Positions 7,975 to 16,544 of a DNA stretch of 64,000 nt are shown one piece after another (position 1 is the first letter of the stretch; every line of letters begins with the position of its first letter). The notes beneath the pieces are model-generated. The model was not told the DNA's origin and searched no databases. It saw only the letters and a list, made by a program, of their open reading frames with translations. The stretch is from Acidobacteriota bacterium (GTDB lineage: Bacteria; Acidobacteriota; Terriglobia; Terriglobales; Acidobacteriaceae). A program made the position numbers and the translations under genes. The stretch lies in the NCBI GenBank assembly GCA_021846985.1, contig JAJZVX010000007.1, forward strand, positions 1-64,000, written 5' to 3'.

Positions 7975-9258
7975 TCACGGAAGCAAAATGCGAACCGTCG
8001 CGCCCGCCTCCAGGCTGCGCTGGTCCTCGGGAATCACCAGAAAGCAGTTGGCACGGGCCATGGCCGCCAGGTCTCCCGACCCCTGCCAGGGAACAAAGGC
8101 AGCCTCCGGCAGCGCGCCCTCCGGCCCCCTAAAGCTGCAATAAGCAGGCAAAAAGCGCGTCAGGCCCGCCTTGCCCCGCCGGTCCACGATGGGCGCCATC
8201 CGCGCCAGCGCAAAACGCGGACCGCGCTCGCCCCGCCCGGCCAGCGCGGCCAGAATAGTCGCGCCAAAAAGCAAAAACGTCACCGCCGACGAAACCGGAT
8301 TCCCCGGAAGGCCCAGGAAAGGCAGCGCCGCCGCGTGCGATCCCGGACCGCGCGGCACATCGCCAAAAACCACCGGCTTGCCCGGCTGCATGCGCACGCC
8401 GGTAAAGTGGAACCGCGCCCCCGCCCGGGCCAGCGCCGGTTCCACCAGGTCAAACTTCCCCGCCGAAACGCCCCCGGTCACGAGCAAAAGATCCGCCGTG
8501 GCCGCCTCCGCCAGCGCTGCGTCCAGAGCTTCGGCCCGGTCCGGAGCCGCGGGCAGCAGCCACGGATCTCCTCCATGCTCCGCCACCAGCGCCGCCAGCA
8601 TGGGGCCGTTCGAGTTGCGAATCTGCCCCGGCGCGGGAGCGGCATGCACCGCAACAAGCTCGTCGCCCGTGCACAGAATGGCCACGCGCGGCCGCGCAAA
8701 AACTGAAACCCGCTCATAGCCGCATGCCGCGGCCAGCGCAATCTGCGCCGCATGCAGCACTGTGCCCGCAGCCAGCAGCGCATCTCCCGCGCGCGCCTGC
8801 GCTCCCTGGGCCACGATATTCTCGCCCGCTTCCACGCCGCGCGGAGGCAGCAGCCGCACATGCGTTGCGGTCGCCTCCACATGCTCCAGCATCACCACCG
8901 CATCGGCCCCCGCGGGCACGGGCGCTCCGGTCATAATCTCCCACGCCGTCCCCGGCGGCAAAGGACCGCCCGGCGCCAACCCCGCGTGCGTGGCGCCGCC
9001 AATCGCCAGCCGCGCATGCGTCGCCGCCTCCGCTGCGCGGCAAGCAAAGCCGTCCCGCGTCGAGCGCGCAAACGCCGGCTGATCGCTGTCAGCCACAATC
9101 GGCCGGGCCAGCACGCGGCCCAGGGCCTGCTCCAGCCGTATCTCGTCCTGCACCGGTGGATCTTCCGCCCGCCTCGCCGCATAATCGGCCACCAGCGCCG
9201 CGGCCTGATCGTAGCTCAATAGACCGGAACTTGAGGTTGCGGGCTTCATCAATTGCAT
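7975..9258 (-). CDS. moeA: molybdopterin molybdenumtransferase MoeA
   Basis: A 427-residue enzyme that inserts molybdate into adenylylated molybdopterin, the last step of Mo-cofactor synthesis. The N-terminal half (about residues 1-180) has SYDQAAALV, RSTRDGFACR and GTAWEIMTGAPVPAGADAVV, typical of MoeA domains 1 and 2. The central MoCF-binding domain shows GDELVAVH, LLVTGGVSAGKFD and FLGLPGNPVSS. The C-terminal beta domain is intact. Length is typical (about 400). The start codon is not certain, since neither ATG at 9258 nor the one at 9249 has a clear Shine-Dalgarno. moaC follows directly, giving a two-gene cofactor operon. Confidence 0.94.
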   Translation of the reverse strand: MQLMKPATSSSGLLSYDQAAALVADYAARRAEDPPVQDEIRLEQALGRVLARPIVADSDQPAFARSTRDGFACRAAEAATHARLAIGGATHAGLAPGGPLPPGTAWEIMTGAPVPAGADAVVMLEHVEATATHVRLLPPRGVEAGENIVAQGAQARAGDALLAAGTVLHAAQIALAAACGYERVSVFARPRVAILCTGDELVAVHAAPAPGQIRNSNGPMLAALVAEHGGDPWLLPAAPDRAEALDAALAEAATADLLLVTGGVSAGKFDLVEPALARAGARFHFTGVRMQPGKPVVFGDVPRGPGSHAAALPFLGLPGNPVSSAVTFLLFGATILAALAGRGERGPRFALARMAPIVDRRGKAGLTRFLPAYCSFRGPEGALPEAAFVPWQGSGDLAAMARANCFLVIPEDQRSLEAGATVRILLP

Positions 9259-9303
9259 TGTAGAAGGTGGCGGCAGGCCGGCTCATGCTCGTTCACATGA
9301 GAA

Positions 9304-9335
9304 AAGGGCGCTCCCCCTCGTGAGAGAGCGCCCTT
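9304..9335 (-). terminator. Rho-independent terminator of the TPR gene
   Basis: A perfect 10-bp stem, AAGGGCGCTC (9304-9313) with GAGCGCCCTT (9326-9335), and a 12-nt loop. Read on the minus strand the stem is followed by T-rich sequence (TTTTCTC, partly from the stem). It lies between the stop of the TPR gene and the start of moeA, so it separates the two transcripts. Confidence 0.75.
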
Positions 9336-9407
9336 CCCCATTCAACACATCGGAGCTGCCGATGACTTCTTCTCGGCAGCTTGGCCGCCTTTGGAAGCCC
9401 GTTCGAT

Positions 9408-10565
9408 CTACTGGTGGCTCGCCTGCGCCAGAATGCCTTTCACTTCGTTGGCCAATCCGCCATCCGGCTGCAGCTTGAGAAACTTCTCATACGCTTCCTC
9501 GCAACCCGGAGGCAGAATCATCTTCCCGGTCTTCGCGTCCACCGTCGCCTTCTGAATCAGTCCCTGCCCCTTCAGGTAGTAGGGCAGCGCCTGCGTCGGA
9601 TCGACGGTAATCGCCTTCTCGGCGGCCGCAACCTGCGCGTCCGCGTTGCCCATCTGCGAGAAAATCACGGCTTCGTTCCGCAGATAGAAGCCCGCCCGCG
9701 TCGGGTCCAGCTTGGCGGCCGCGTCATAGGCCGCCTCTGCATCTGTGGCCTTGCCCGTGCGCGCATAAATCTCGCCCAGACCCGCATTGGCCGCGGCCTG
9801 CACCGCCGGGTTCGGCTTCTTCGCCGTGGATTCAAGATCCAGCGCCTTCTTGTAAGAAGCCTCCGCGTCGTCGTACTTCTTCAGGCCCAGTTGCGCTTCG
9901 CCCAACTGCGCCCAGATCACCGCCGCATCCGGCTTCAGCTGCGAGTCCTTCAGCATCAGGGTTTCGGCCTCGGTGTACTTCGCCGTCCGGATCTCCGCTT
10001 CCTTGTTCGTCACATCCGTCTTGCTGGCCGAAGCGCCCAATTCCTTGATCGCCGTCTGCCGGGCTTCGTTGGCCTGCCGGAAGTCTTCCACCACCACCAT
10101 GATGTCCGCGTTGATGGCCTTGATCACCACATTGGCCTTCATCGCGTCGGCGTTCTTCTTCTTGACCTCCTCAAGCTGCTTCCGGGTCTCCTCCGGCAGC
10201 GCGTCGATAAACTCCTTGCGCGTCATGTCGTCGTTCACTTCCACGTCCTGCCCCGCCATGACGTGTACATCCGAGGTCAACTGGTCCACCATCTTGCCCG
10301 GTGGCGTGTCGGGAAGACGGAAGATCAACGTGTAGGCGCCGGCGGCCGCTTCGCCTGCATAGGTGCCCGCCGGGCTCACCTTGAACGAGTACTTCATCGT
10401 GCGGCCCCCGTCCGTCGAAAGGCCCACCGTACCTTCGGTCTCCGGCGCCCCGGTTGGCGCCGTCACCGTGCCGTGGATCTTGCCCATCTGTTCAGCCACC
10501 TGCGAAAACACGGGCATCGCGGCTAGCGCCAGCACGCCCAACCAAAGTGAAATGGTGCGCTTCAT
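9408..10565 (-). CDS. exported tetratricopeptide-repeat protein
   Basis: A 385-residue protein with a clear signal peptide (MKRTISLWLGVLALAAMPVFS), so probably periplasmic. The first part (about residues 25-110) looks like a small beta-rich carboxypeptidase-regulatory type domain (GKIHGTVTAPTGAPETEG). A helical Lys/Glu/Asn-rich linker follows, then four to five TPR units (for example AVIWAQLGEAQLGLKKYDDA, AANAGLGEIYARTGKATDA, ALPYYLKGQGLIQKATVDA). TPR proteins act as protein-binding scaffolds; the partner is unknown. The start is set by AAGGAGA 6 nt before the ATG at 10565, and the upstream in-frame extension is Arg-rich and has no signal peptide. A strong terminator follows the gene. Confidence 0.85.
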   Translation of the reverse strand: MKRTISLWLGVLALAAMPVFSQVAEQMGKIHGTVTAPTGAPETEGTVGLSTDGGRTMKYSFKVSPAGTYAGEAAAGAYTLIFRLPDTPPGKMVDQLTSDVHVMAGQDVEVNDDMTRKEFIDALPEETRKQLEEVKKKNADAMKANVVIKAINADIMVVVEDFRQANEARQTAIKELGASASKTDVTNKEAEIRTAKYTEAETLMLKDSQLKPDAAVIWAQLGEAQLGLKKYDDAEASYKKALDLESTAKKPNPAVQAAANAGLGEIYARTGKATDAEAAYDAAAKLDPTRAGFYLRNEAVIFSQMGNADAQVAAAEKAITVDPTQALPYYLKGQGLIQKATVDAKTGKMILPPGCEEAYEKFLKLQPDGGLANEVKGILAQASHQ

Positions 10566-10934
10566 CTTCTTCTCCTTGACAGCAGCGCGGACGAGCCTGC
10601 CCGCGCGCTCAATAAACTGCTCGTGCCGGCGCCCTCTGTGCACCAGCGGCCTCATACACCCCGGCGTGCCACGCCCCGGCCTGGAATCCAGACCCGTCCG
10701 CGCCGCACTCCAGAACAAAACCAAAGTTAAATCCAATCACCCGCTCTGCACAAGGCTCCACTTCATCGCCGCCGATGCGGAGATCCCTGGGCCAGCCGGC
10801 CCTCGGCGCCACGCCGAACCGTGCCAGCCGCGCCTGACCTTATTGTATGGTAGTGCGCCTCCAAATCCCCCGCGTGTGGCGTAGATCACACCATGGAACC
10901 TCCTCCCCCCAACCAAACCCCTAAAATGAAAAGA
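10566..10934. other. divergent intergenic region
   Basis: 369 bp between the TPR gene and the GNAT gene. An ATG at 10893 is in frame with the acetyltransferase, but it would add a Pro-rich, poorly conserved extension with no Shine-Dalgarno. The AT-richer stretches around 10715-10740 and 10837-10860 are the likeliest promoter areas, but I see no pair of boxes close to consensus. No gene supported. Confidence 0.4.
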
Positions 10935-11450
10935 ATGGCTACTACCATTCGCGCCGCCGCCCCGGCCGACGTTCCGCAGATACTCGCTTTCATCCGCGCC
11001 CTCGCCGCCTACGAGCGCGAGCCGGATGCCGTCGAGGCTACCGAAGCCGGCCTCCTCCGCGATGGCTTCGGCCCCAATCCCTTCTATTCCTGCCTGATCG
11101 CCGAGCTCGATGGCCACCCCGCCGGCTTTGCCCTCTACTTCTTCAACTACTCCACATGGGTCGGCCGTCCCGGCCTCTATCTCGAAGACTTCTTCGTCTA
11201 CCCCCAGTTCCGCGGCCTCGGCATCGGCAAGGCCCTCCTCCGGGGCGTCGCCGCCATCGCCGTCGAAAAAGGCTGCCGCCGCCTCCAGTGGGCCGTCCTC
11301 GACTGGAACTCCCCCGCCATCGACTTCTATCGCGCCATGGGCGCCGAGTTCCTCGATGAGTGGCGCAACATGCGCGTCAGCGGCCCAGCCCTCCTCCGCA
11401 TGGCCGGCCTCGATCCCGTTTCGCCCCGCAACCCGGAGGCCCACCCGTGA
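10935..11450 (+). CDS. GNAT family N-acetyltransferase (diamine-acetyltransferase-like)
   Basis: A 171-residue acetyl-CoA-dependent N-acetyltransferase. The acetyl-CoA binding segment reads VYPQFRGLGIGKALLRGV (Q/RxxGxG/A pattern). The preceding beta strand is YLEDFFVYP and the final strand region is WNSPAIDFYRAMGAEF. The combination of LYFFNYSTWVGRPGLYLED with the Arg-x-Gly loop resembles spermidine/spermine or thialysine acetyltransferases of the SAT1 type, but the acceptor is unproven. The start is uncertain: ATGs at 10893, 10926 and 10935 are in frame, and MATTIRAAAPADV at 10935 best matches family N-termini. Its stop overlaps the GTG of trmFO by GTGA, so the two genes are translationally coupled. 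Confidence 0.85.
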   Translation: MATTIRAAAPADVPQILAFIRALAAYEREPDAVEATEAGLLRDGFGPNPFYSCLIAELDGHPAGFALYFFNYSTWVGRPGLYLEDFFVYPQFRGLGIGKALLRGVAAIAVEKGCRRLQWAVLDWNSPAIDFYRAMGAEFLDEWRNMRVSGPALLRMAGLDPVSPRNPEAHP

Positions 11451-12793
11451 CCATCCGCATCATCGGTGGCGGCCTCGCCGGCTCCGAGGCCGCCCTCACC
11501 GCCGCCCGCCTCGGCTGCCCCGTCGAGCTCTTCGAGATGCGCCGTCTCGACCCTCAGCCCTGCCTCACCCCCGCCCATCAGACCGCCGATTTTGCCGAAC
11601 TGGTCTGCTCCAACTCCCTCAAAAGCGAATCCCCCCACACCGCCCCTTGGCTCCTCAAGCAGGAGATGCGCCTTGCCGGCTCCGCCCTGCTCCACATCGC
11701 CGATGAAACCGCCGTCCCCGCTGGCCATGCCCTGGCCGTCGACCGCGTCGAGTTCTCCCGCCGCGTCAACCAGGCCATCGCCACTCAGCCCCTCATCCGC
11801 GTTGTCCGCCAGGAGATCGCCAGCCTCGACGCCGCAGCCGCCACCCTCACCATCGTCGCCACCGGCCCCCTCACTTCCCCTGCCCTGAGCGCGCAAATCG
11901 AGCGCCTCACCGGCGCCGGCCATCTCGCCTTTTTCGACTCCATCTCCCCCATCGTCGAGGCCGACTCCATCGCCATGGACCGCGTCTACTTCGCCGCCCG
12001 ATGGGACAAGGGCGGCGCCGACTACATCAACTGCCCCATGACCCGCGAGGAGTACGACCGCTTCTACGATGCCCTCCTCGCCGCCCAGCCCGCCGAGGCC
12101 CGCGACTGGGAAAATCTCGACTACTTCGAGGGCTGCCTGCCCATCGAAGTCCTCGCCCGCCGCGGACGCGACACCCTCCGCTTCGGCCCCATGAAGCCCG
12201 TCGGCCTCCGCGATCCCCGCACCGGCCTAACCCCCTGGGCCGTCGTCCAGCTCCGCAAGGAAAACCTCCGCGCCGACAGCTACAACCTCGTCGGCTTCCA
12301 GAACCACCTCAACTTCGGCGAGCAGGCCCGCGTCCTCCGCCTCATCCCCGGACTTGAAAACGCGCGCTTCCTCCGCTACGGACAGATCCACCGCAACACC
12401 TACATCTGCGCCCCCGCGCTGCTCGATGAAACCCTCCGCCTCCGCCCGGCTCCCTGGCTCCTCTTCGCCGGCCAACTCGCCGGCGTCGAGGGATACACGG
12501 AATCCATCGCCATGGGCCTGCTGGCCGGCATCTACGCCGCCGCCCTCGTCCGCGGCCGCGAGCCCGCGCCCGTCCCCCGCGCCACCGCCCTCGGCTCGCT
12601 GGTCCACTACATCACCCACGCCGAACCAAAGAACTTCCAGCCCGCCAACATCACCTTCGACCTGCTCCAGCCGCTCGAAGAAGAAATCCGCAAAAAGGTT
12701 CGCGACAAAAAGGAGCGCCACCGCCTCCAGTGCGAGCGCGCCCTGGCCGCCTTCCACGCCTGGCGCCAGCCCGCGCTCCACACCGCTCCCTAA
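11447..12793 (+). CDS. trmFO: tRNA:m5U54 methyltransferase, folate/FAD-dependent (TrmFO)
   Basis: A 448-residue flavoprotein that makes 5-methyluridine at position 54 of tRNA using methylenetetrahydrofolate as carbon donor. The N-terminal Rossmann motif is IIGGGLAGSEAAL. The cysteine in ELVCSNSLKS is residue 54, and a second in YFEGCLPIEVLARRG is near 229, matching the two catalytic Cys residues known in this family. Further signatures are FGPMKPVGL and the C-terminal FAGQLAGVEGYTESIAMG. The GTG start at 11447 is favoured because GGAGG lies about 9 nt upstream and the Rossmann motif then begins at once; a longer open frame upstream lacks family character. Coupled to the GNAT gene by a 4-nt overlap. 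Confidence 0.95.
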   Translation: MTIRIIGGGLAGSEAALTAARLGCPVELFEMRRLDPQPCLTPAHQTADFAELVCSNSLKSESPHTAPWLLKQEMRLAGSALLHIADETAVPAGHALAVDRVEFSRRVNQAIATQPLIRVVRQEIASLDAAAATLTIVATGPLTSPALSAQIERLTGAGHLAFFDSISPIVEADSIAMDRVYFAARWDKGGADYINCPMTREEYDRFYDALLAAQPAEARDWENLDYFEGCLPIEVLARRGRDTLRFGPMKPVGLRDPRTGLTPWAVVQLRKENLRADSYNLVGFQNHLNFGEQARVLRLIPGLENARFLRYGQIHRNTYICAPALLDETLRLRPAPWLLFAGQLAGVEGYTESIAMGLLAGIYAAALVRGREPAPVPRATALGSLVHYITHAEPKNFQPANITFDLLQPLEEEIRKKVRDKKERHRLQCERALAAFHAWRQPALHTAP

Positions 12794-13129
12794 CGCGCGT
12801 CTCCTCCCCCGCTGCCCCGCGGAGTGCGTCCGCTTCCGCGCCTTCGATGTCCATCTTGATAAATTGAGGTGGAAAAATCTCCCGCGCAGCGGGGTGACCG
12901 GCCGCGCCTTGTCGATCCTGTATCTGACTTTGCTTTTTCGCAACCTGAACCGCAACCTGGGCCGGAACCCGGCTCGCTGCAATTTCCGGCCTTTCGGCGG
13001 GGAGATTCTTGACAGCGGTTGCAGCCGTTGTGCAGAGTACAAGGCTATACCGCATGGCAGGCCGAGGATGGAAAAGGGTTGCGGCGGGGCGGCGCGCCCC
13101 CAGGGATGCGCCGGAAGGAACGAGCACAT
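12794..13129. other. intergenic region before the SQR operon
   Basis: 336 bp with no supported gene. It contains a TTGACA at 13009-13014, which could be a -35 box, but no well-spaced -10 follows; TATACC at 13046 is too far away. The AT-richer stretch around 12850-12875 is the other possible promoter area for the SQR-like gene. Confidence 0.35.
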
Positions 13130-14578
13130 ATGTCGCGAGTGGTGGTGCTGGGAGCGGGAATTGCCGGTCATACAGCGGTATCGTACCTGCGCAAGTGGCT
13201 GGACAAGCAACATGAGGTGACGGTGGTTTCGCCGCTGCCGGAGTATAACTGGATTCCCTCCAACATCTGGCTGGGGCTGGGGCGGATGACAACCTCGCAG
13301 GTGACCTTTCCGCTGCCGCCAGTCTACGAGCGGGCCGGAATCCGGTTTGTGCAGGGCCGAGCCGTCGAGATTCATCCCGAGGGGGACGCCGAGCACACCG
13401 AGCCCTACGTCGTGGTGGAGGCCTGCGGCGGCATCGCGGAGCGGAACCGGCTCGGCTACGACTACCTGGTAAACGCAACCGGGCCGAAGCTGAACTTTGC
13501 CGCCACGGAGGGGCTGGGGCCGGGCAAGCACAGCGTCTCGGTGTGTACGCCGGATCACGCCGTCGAGGCGGCGCGCACCTTCATGGAGATGGTGGCGCGG
13601 ATGAAGCGCGGCGAACGCTGCCGCTTTGTGATTGGGACCGGGCACGGACAGTGCACCTGCCAGGGAGCGGCGTTCGAGTACGTGGTCAACCTCGAGTTCG
13701 AACTGCGGCGTCACGGGGTGCGCGACAAGGCCGAAGTGATCTTCCTGACCAACGAATACGAATTGGGCGACTTTGGGATGGGCGGCGCGTTTATCCGCCG
13801 CAACGGTTACATCACGCCCACAAACATCTTTACGGAGTCGGTGTTGGCGGAGCGGGACATCTGGTCCGTGACCCGGGCTCATGTGCAGAAGGTGGAGGCG
13901 GGGCGGCTGGCCTACGAGACCCTGGACGGCGGAGAACGCGAACTGAAGTTCGAGATGGCAATGCTGCTGCCGCCCTTTGCGGGCGTGGGTCTGAAGGCGT
14001 TTGACCGCGCGGGGGCGGAGATGACGCAGCGGCTCTTTGCGCCCAGCGGCTTTATGCTGGTGGACGCGGACTATACGAAGAAACCATTCGAGGAGTGGAA
14101 GGCGCGGGACTGGCCCAAAACCTACCAGAGCCCGGCCTACGAAAACATCTTTGCGCCCGGAATCGCCTTCGCGCCGCCGCACGCGATTTCGCGGCCATAT
14201 GCCAGTCCCAGGGGAACGCCGATTTTTGCCACTCCGCCGCGCACGGGGATGCCCTCGGCAACCATGGGGCGGGTGGTGGCGCGGAGCATCGCGGACAGGA
14301 TCGAAGGAGTCGAGCGTCCCCTGGCCAGAGCGTCGATGGCAGAGCTGGGCGCGGCCTGCGTGGCCTCTTCAGGCGCCAGCCTGCTCAAGGGAACCGCCGC
14401 GTCCATGACGGTGTTTCCCATTGTGCCGGATTACGAACGGTATCCAAAGTACGGACGCGACCTGGGCTACACGACCGGGGAGATTGGGCTGGCTGGGCAC
14501 TGGATCAAGCTGATCCTGCACTACATGTTCCTCTATAAGGCGCGGCTGCGGATGGGCTGGTCGCTAATTCCCGAGTGA
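13130..14578 (+). CDS. sulfide:quinone oxidoreductase-like FAD flavoprotein
   Basis: A 482-residue pyridine-nucleotide-disulfide-type flavoprotein. The FAD-binding motif VVVLGAGIAGHTAV starts at residue 4. The second dinucleotide segment is around residues 165-190, with GTGHGQCTCQGAAFEY. Cys139 (SVCTPDHA), Cys175/Cys177 and a further Cys near 415 are candidates for the redox-active cysteines that SQR uses to oxidise sulfide and pass electrons through FAD to quinone. The C-terminus ends in an amphipathic hydrophobic helix (HWIKLILHYMFLYKARL), as in membrane-associated SQR. It may instead be a general NAD(P)/FAD oxidoreductase of this clan. AAGGAA precedes the ATG by about 10 nt. A 50-residue ORF follows in the same operon. 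Codon use is G-ending, unlike the C-ending genes just upstream. Confidence 0.78.
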   Translation: MSRVVVLGAGIAGHTAVSYLRKWLDKQHEVTVVSPLPEYNWIPSNIWLGLGRMTTSQVTFPLPPVYERAGIRFVQGRAVEIHPEGDAEHTEPYVVVEACGGIAERNRLGYDYLVNATGPKLNFAATEGLGPGKHSVSVCTPDHAVEAARTFMEMVARMKRGERCRFVIGTGHGQCTCQGAAFEYVVNLEFELRRHGVRDKAEVIFLTNEYELGDFGMGGAFIRRNGYITPTNIFTESVLAERDIWSVTRAHVQKVEAGRLAYETLDGGERELKFEMAMLLPPFAGVGLKAFDRAGAEMTQRLFAPSGFMLVDADYTKKPFEEWKARDWPKTYQSPAYENIFAPGIAFAPPHAISRPYASPRGTPIFATPPRTGMPSATMGRVVARSIADRIEGVERPLARASMAELGAACVASSGASLLKGTAASMTVFPIVPDYERYPKYGRDLGYTTGEIGLAGHWIKLILHYMFLYKARLRMGWSLIPE

Positions 14579-14606
14579 GGCGCGGCAACGCAGGTCAGGA
14601 GCGAAA

Positions 14607-14759
14607 ATGAGCAAAATCAACACCAACGTATATGCGACGCGACCGACGCGCTTCACGCTGTTCATGCGGACGTTCTTGCCGTGGCAGATGTGGCGATTCG
14701 TCTGCATCAACCTGCGCATGATGCTGCTGATCGGACGGGAAAAGCACGAGCACAAGTAG
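14607..14759 (+). CDS. 50-residue small protein co-transcribed with the SQR-like gene
   Basis: A short ORF of 50 codons (MSKINTNVYATRPTRFTLFM at the N-terminus), preceded by AGGAG at good spacing and only 28 bp after the SQR-like stop. The middle segment LPWQMWRFVCINLRMMLLIG is hydrophobic and aromatic with interspersed Arg, as in a membrane-peripheral or single-pass helix. The C-terminus is charged (REKHEHK). The protein is unrecognised. Position and spacing argue for a real gene and a partner or membrane anchor of the flavoprotein, which is inference. The next gene is convergent. Confidence 0.65.
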   Translation: MSKINTNVYATRPTRFTLFMRTFLPWQMWRFVCINLRMMLLIGREKHEHK

Positions 14760-14784
14760 GACGGACGGCGCACGGAACGGCGGC

Positions 14785-15405
14785 CTAATAGAAGAGATAC
14801 TTGCGCCAGCGGTCGTCGCCGCGGCCCAGCATGCGCATAATCTGGCGGCTGGTGTGGAGCGAGAAGGGACGAGGCTCGCGAAGCAGAACCATGTCGTCGA
14901 TCTCGCTCAGCAGGCGGTTGCCCTTGCGGCGGTTGCACGCGTGACAACAGGCAACGAGGTTTTCCCATGTGGAGGCGCCGCCACGGGAGCGGGGAACAAC
15001 ATGGTCGAGCGTCAGCTCGCCGGAGGGCAGAATCTCGCCGCAGTACTGGCAGGCGTTGCGGTCGCGTAAAAGAATGTTCTTGCGGGAAAGAGCGCGCGTC
15101 TGGTAGGGAATGCGGCGGTATTCGAGCAGGCGGATGACGGAGGGCATGGGGATGCGGGAGCGCTGGGCATGGAGAGTCATGCCGTGCTCCTCCTCGGTGC
15201 GGGCAATGCCTTTGAGCACGAGGACCAGGGCGCGGCGCGCTCCGCAGATATTGATGGGCTCATAGGAAGCATTGAGAACAAGAACCGGCATCTGCAGAAT
15301 GAGACTGGCTTGAGCCGCGGCCTGTTCGTGGCCGCCCGCGACGGCCGCGGCGCGGACAAGGGATTTTTGTTTGCGTGCGTGCATCATGGCTTTGCCCAAT
15401 GACAT
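14785..15405 (-). CDS. HNH endonuclease domain protein
   Basis: A 206-residue protein with a C-terminal HNH nuclease fold. It has paired zinc-type cysteines CQYCG and CCHACN, the core [10 protein letters not shown] and the segment [17 protein letters not shown]. The His-Asn-His pattern looks intact. The N-terminal half ([43 protein letters not shown]) is the conserved companion region found in many free-standing chromosomal HNH proteins, which are widespread and not tied to introns or phage. The DNA target and role are unknown; repair or a housekeeping function is inferred. GAGGAA lies 9 nt before the ATG. ComF follows upstream on the same strand with 14 bp between them, so they may form an operon. 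Confidence 0.88.
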   Translation of the reverse strand: MSLGKAMMHARKQKSLVRAAAVAGGHEQAAAQASLILQMPVLVLNASYEPINICGARRALVLVLKGIARTEEEHGMTLHAQRSRIPMPSVIRLLEYRRIPYQTRALSRKNILLRDRNACQYCGEILPSGELTLDHVVPRSRGGASTWENLVACCHACNRRKGNRLLSEIDDMVLLREPRPFSLHTSRQIMRMLGRGDDRWRKYLFY

Positions 15406-15419
15406 CTCTCAATTCCTCG

Positions 15420-16268
15420 TCAAAAAGATGGTTGACCGTGCAAAGAAAATGAAGGCGCGGAGAGCGCCTGAGCGCCGTCGCCAGGACGGTTTTCAAGCGC
15501 GGTGGTTGAAGCATCCGGGTCTGCGCCGCGCAGGCGGCAAGCGCGGGCCAGGGTGGCAATGCGGACGGAAACGGCTCCGGCCTGCAGAAGCGCCAGGGAG
15601 GCGGCGCGCGCGGTGGCGCCGGTGGTAAAAATGTCGTCCACGAGCAGAACATGCTTGCCGGCAACCGCGGCCGCATGCGCAACGGAAAACGCGCCGCGAA
15701 CGTTAAGGCGGCGCTGACGGGGCGTCAGGCCGGCCTGGCTGCCGGTGGCGCGCAAACGCATGAGCGTGCTGGCGGCCAGCGTAAGACGCCAGCCAGGATG
15801 GGTTTTGCGCAGGCAGGCGATGGCTTCGGCAGCCAGGGAACGCGCCTGGTTGAAGCCGCGCTGGACGTACTTGGAGCGGTGCAAAGGTACGGGAACAACG
15901 AGCAACTCCCCGGGCGCCTCGGGCGCCAGACGCGCGATCGCCTGGGCCAGAAAACAGCCAAGCTGGCGCGACGCCGGGTGGAGGCGGTCGTACTTGAGCG
16001 CATGAATGGCGGCGCGCATCCGCCCGTGATAAAGGCCATACGCGGCCGCGCATACAAAAGGCGGCGGAGCAAGGCGGCAGGCGCGACAAAGTGCGCCCGG
16101 AGGTGCCGCCGGTTCGAGCGGATTGGCGCAGCGCGCGCACACGGCGCCGTCGAGGACGGGAATCTCCGTCCAGCAGACAGCGCAGATTGGCGTAGAAGAG
16201 AAGCGCGGCAGAGGAAAGCCGCAGAGCGAACAGAAAGCGGGAAGAAGGGCGCAACTAACCGCATCCAT
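15420..16268 (-). CDS. ComF family protein (amidophosphoribosyltransferase-like)
   Basis: A 282-residue protein. The N-terminus holds a four-pair cysteine zinc region (CSLCG, CAVC, CARC, CRAC within about residues 12-70). A type I phosphoribosyltransferase domain follows, with VVPVPLHRSKYVQRGFNQA and the PRPP-binding loop VLLVDDIFTTGATA. ComF proteins support DNA uptake and processing of internalised single strands in naturally competent bacteria, and are also common in species not known to be competent. The start at 16268 is chosen because the residues upstream are not conserved; the frame is open to 16391 and no strong Shine-Dalgarno marks either site. The C-terminal 40 residues after the PRTase domain are low-complexity. 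Confidence 0.87.
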   Translation of the reverse strand: MDAVSCALLPAFCSLCGFPLPRFSSTPICAVCWTEIPVLDGAVCARCANPLEPAAPPGALCRACRLAPPPFVCAAAYGLYHGRMRAAIHALKYDRLHPASRQLGCFLAQAIARLAPEAPGELLVVPVPLHRSKYVQRGFNQARSLAAEAIACLRKTHPGWRLTLAASTLMRLRATGSQAGLTPRQRRLNVRGAFSVAHAAAVAGKHVLLVDDIFTTGATARAASLALLQAGAVSVRIATLARACRLRGADPDASTTALENRPGDGAQALSAPSFSLHGQPSF

Positions 16269-16544
16269 GGGACTTCGGAGGACGCGAGCGATCGCACGCC
16301 AGCGCGAAGTCTCCGATGGTGGAACGTCGCACGTCAGTGAACCGTAGTCCCTGCGGAAGACGCACCCCCTTGTGGGAGAACACGGCTGCATTCCGCCGCC
16401 GTGTCCTCAGTATACGCGCGCGGAGCCAGGATTCTTGAAGAATTGACGAACTGCGGCGCCGGACCTTGACCGGCGCCGGCGCCCGGAAAGCGCCGCCAAT
16501 CAGCCGTCCCGGAGATCCCTGAGGCGGACGATTCGCCCCGGACC

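Noticed and set aside
12227..14182. 651-codon open frame on the minus strand
   Set aside because: It lies antisense to trmFO and the SQR-like gene, has Arg/His-rich low-complexity translation, and arises from GC-rich codon structure.
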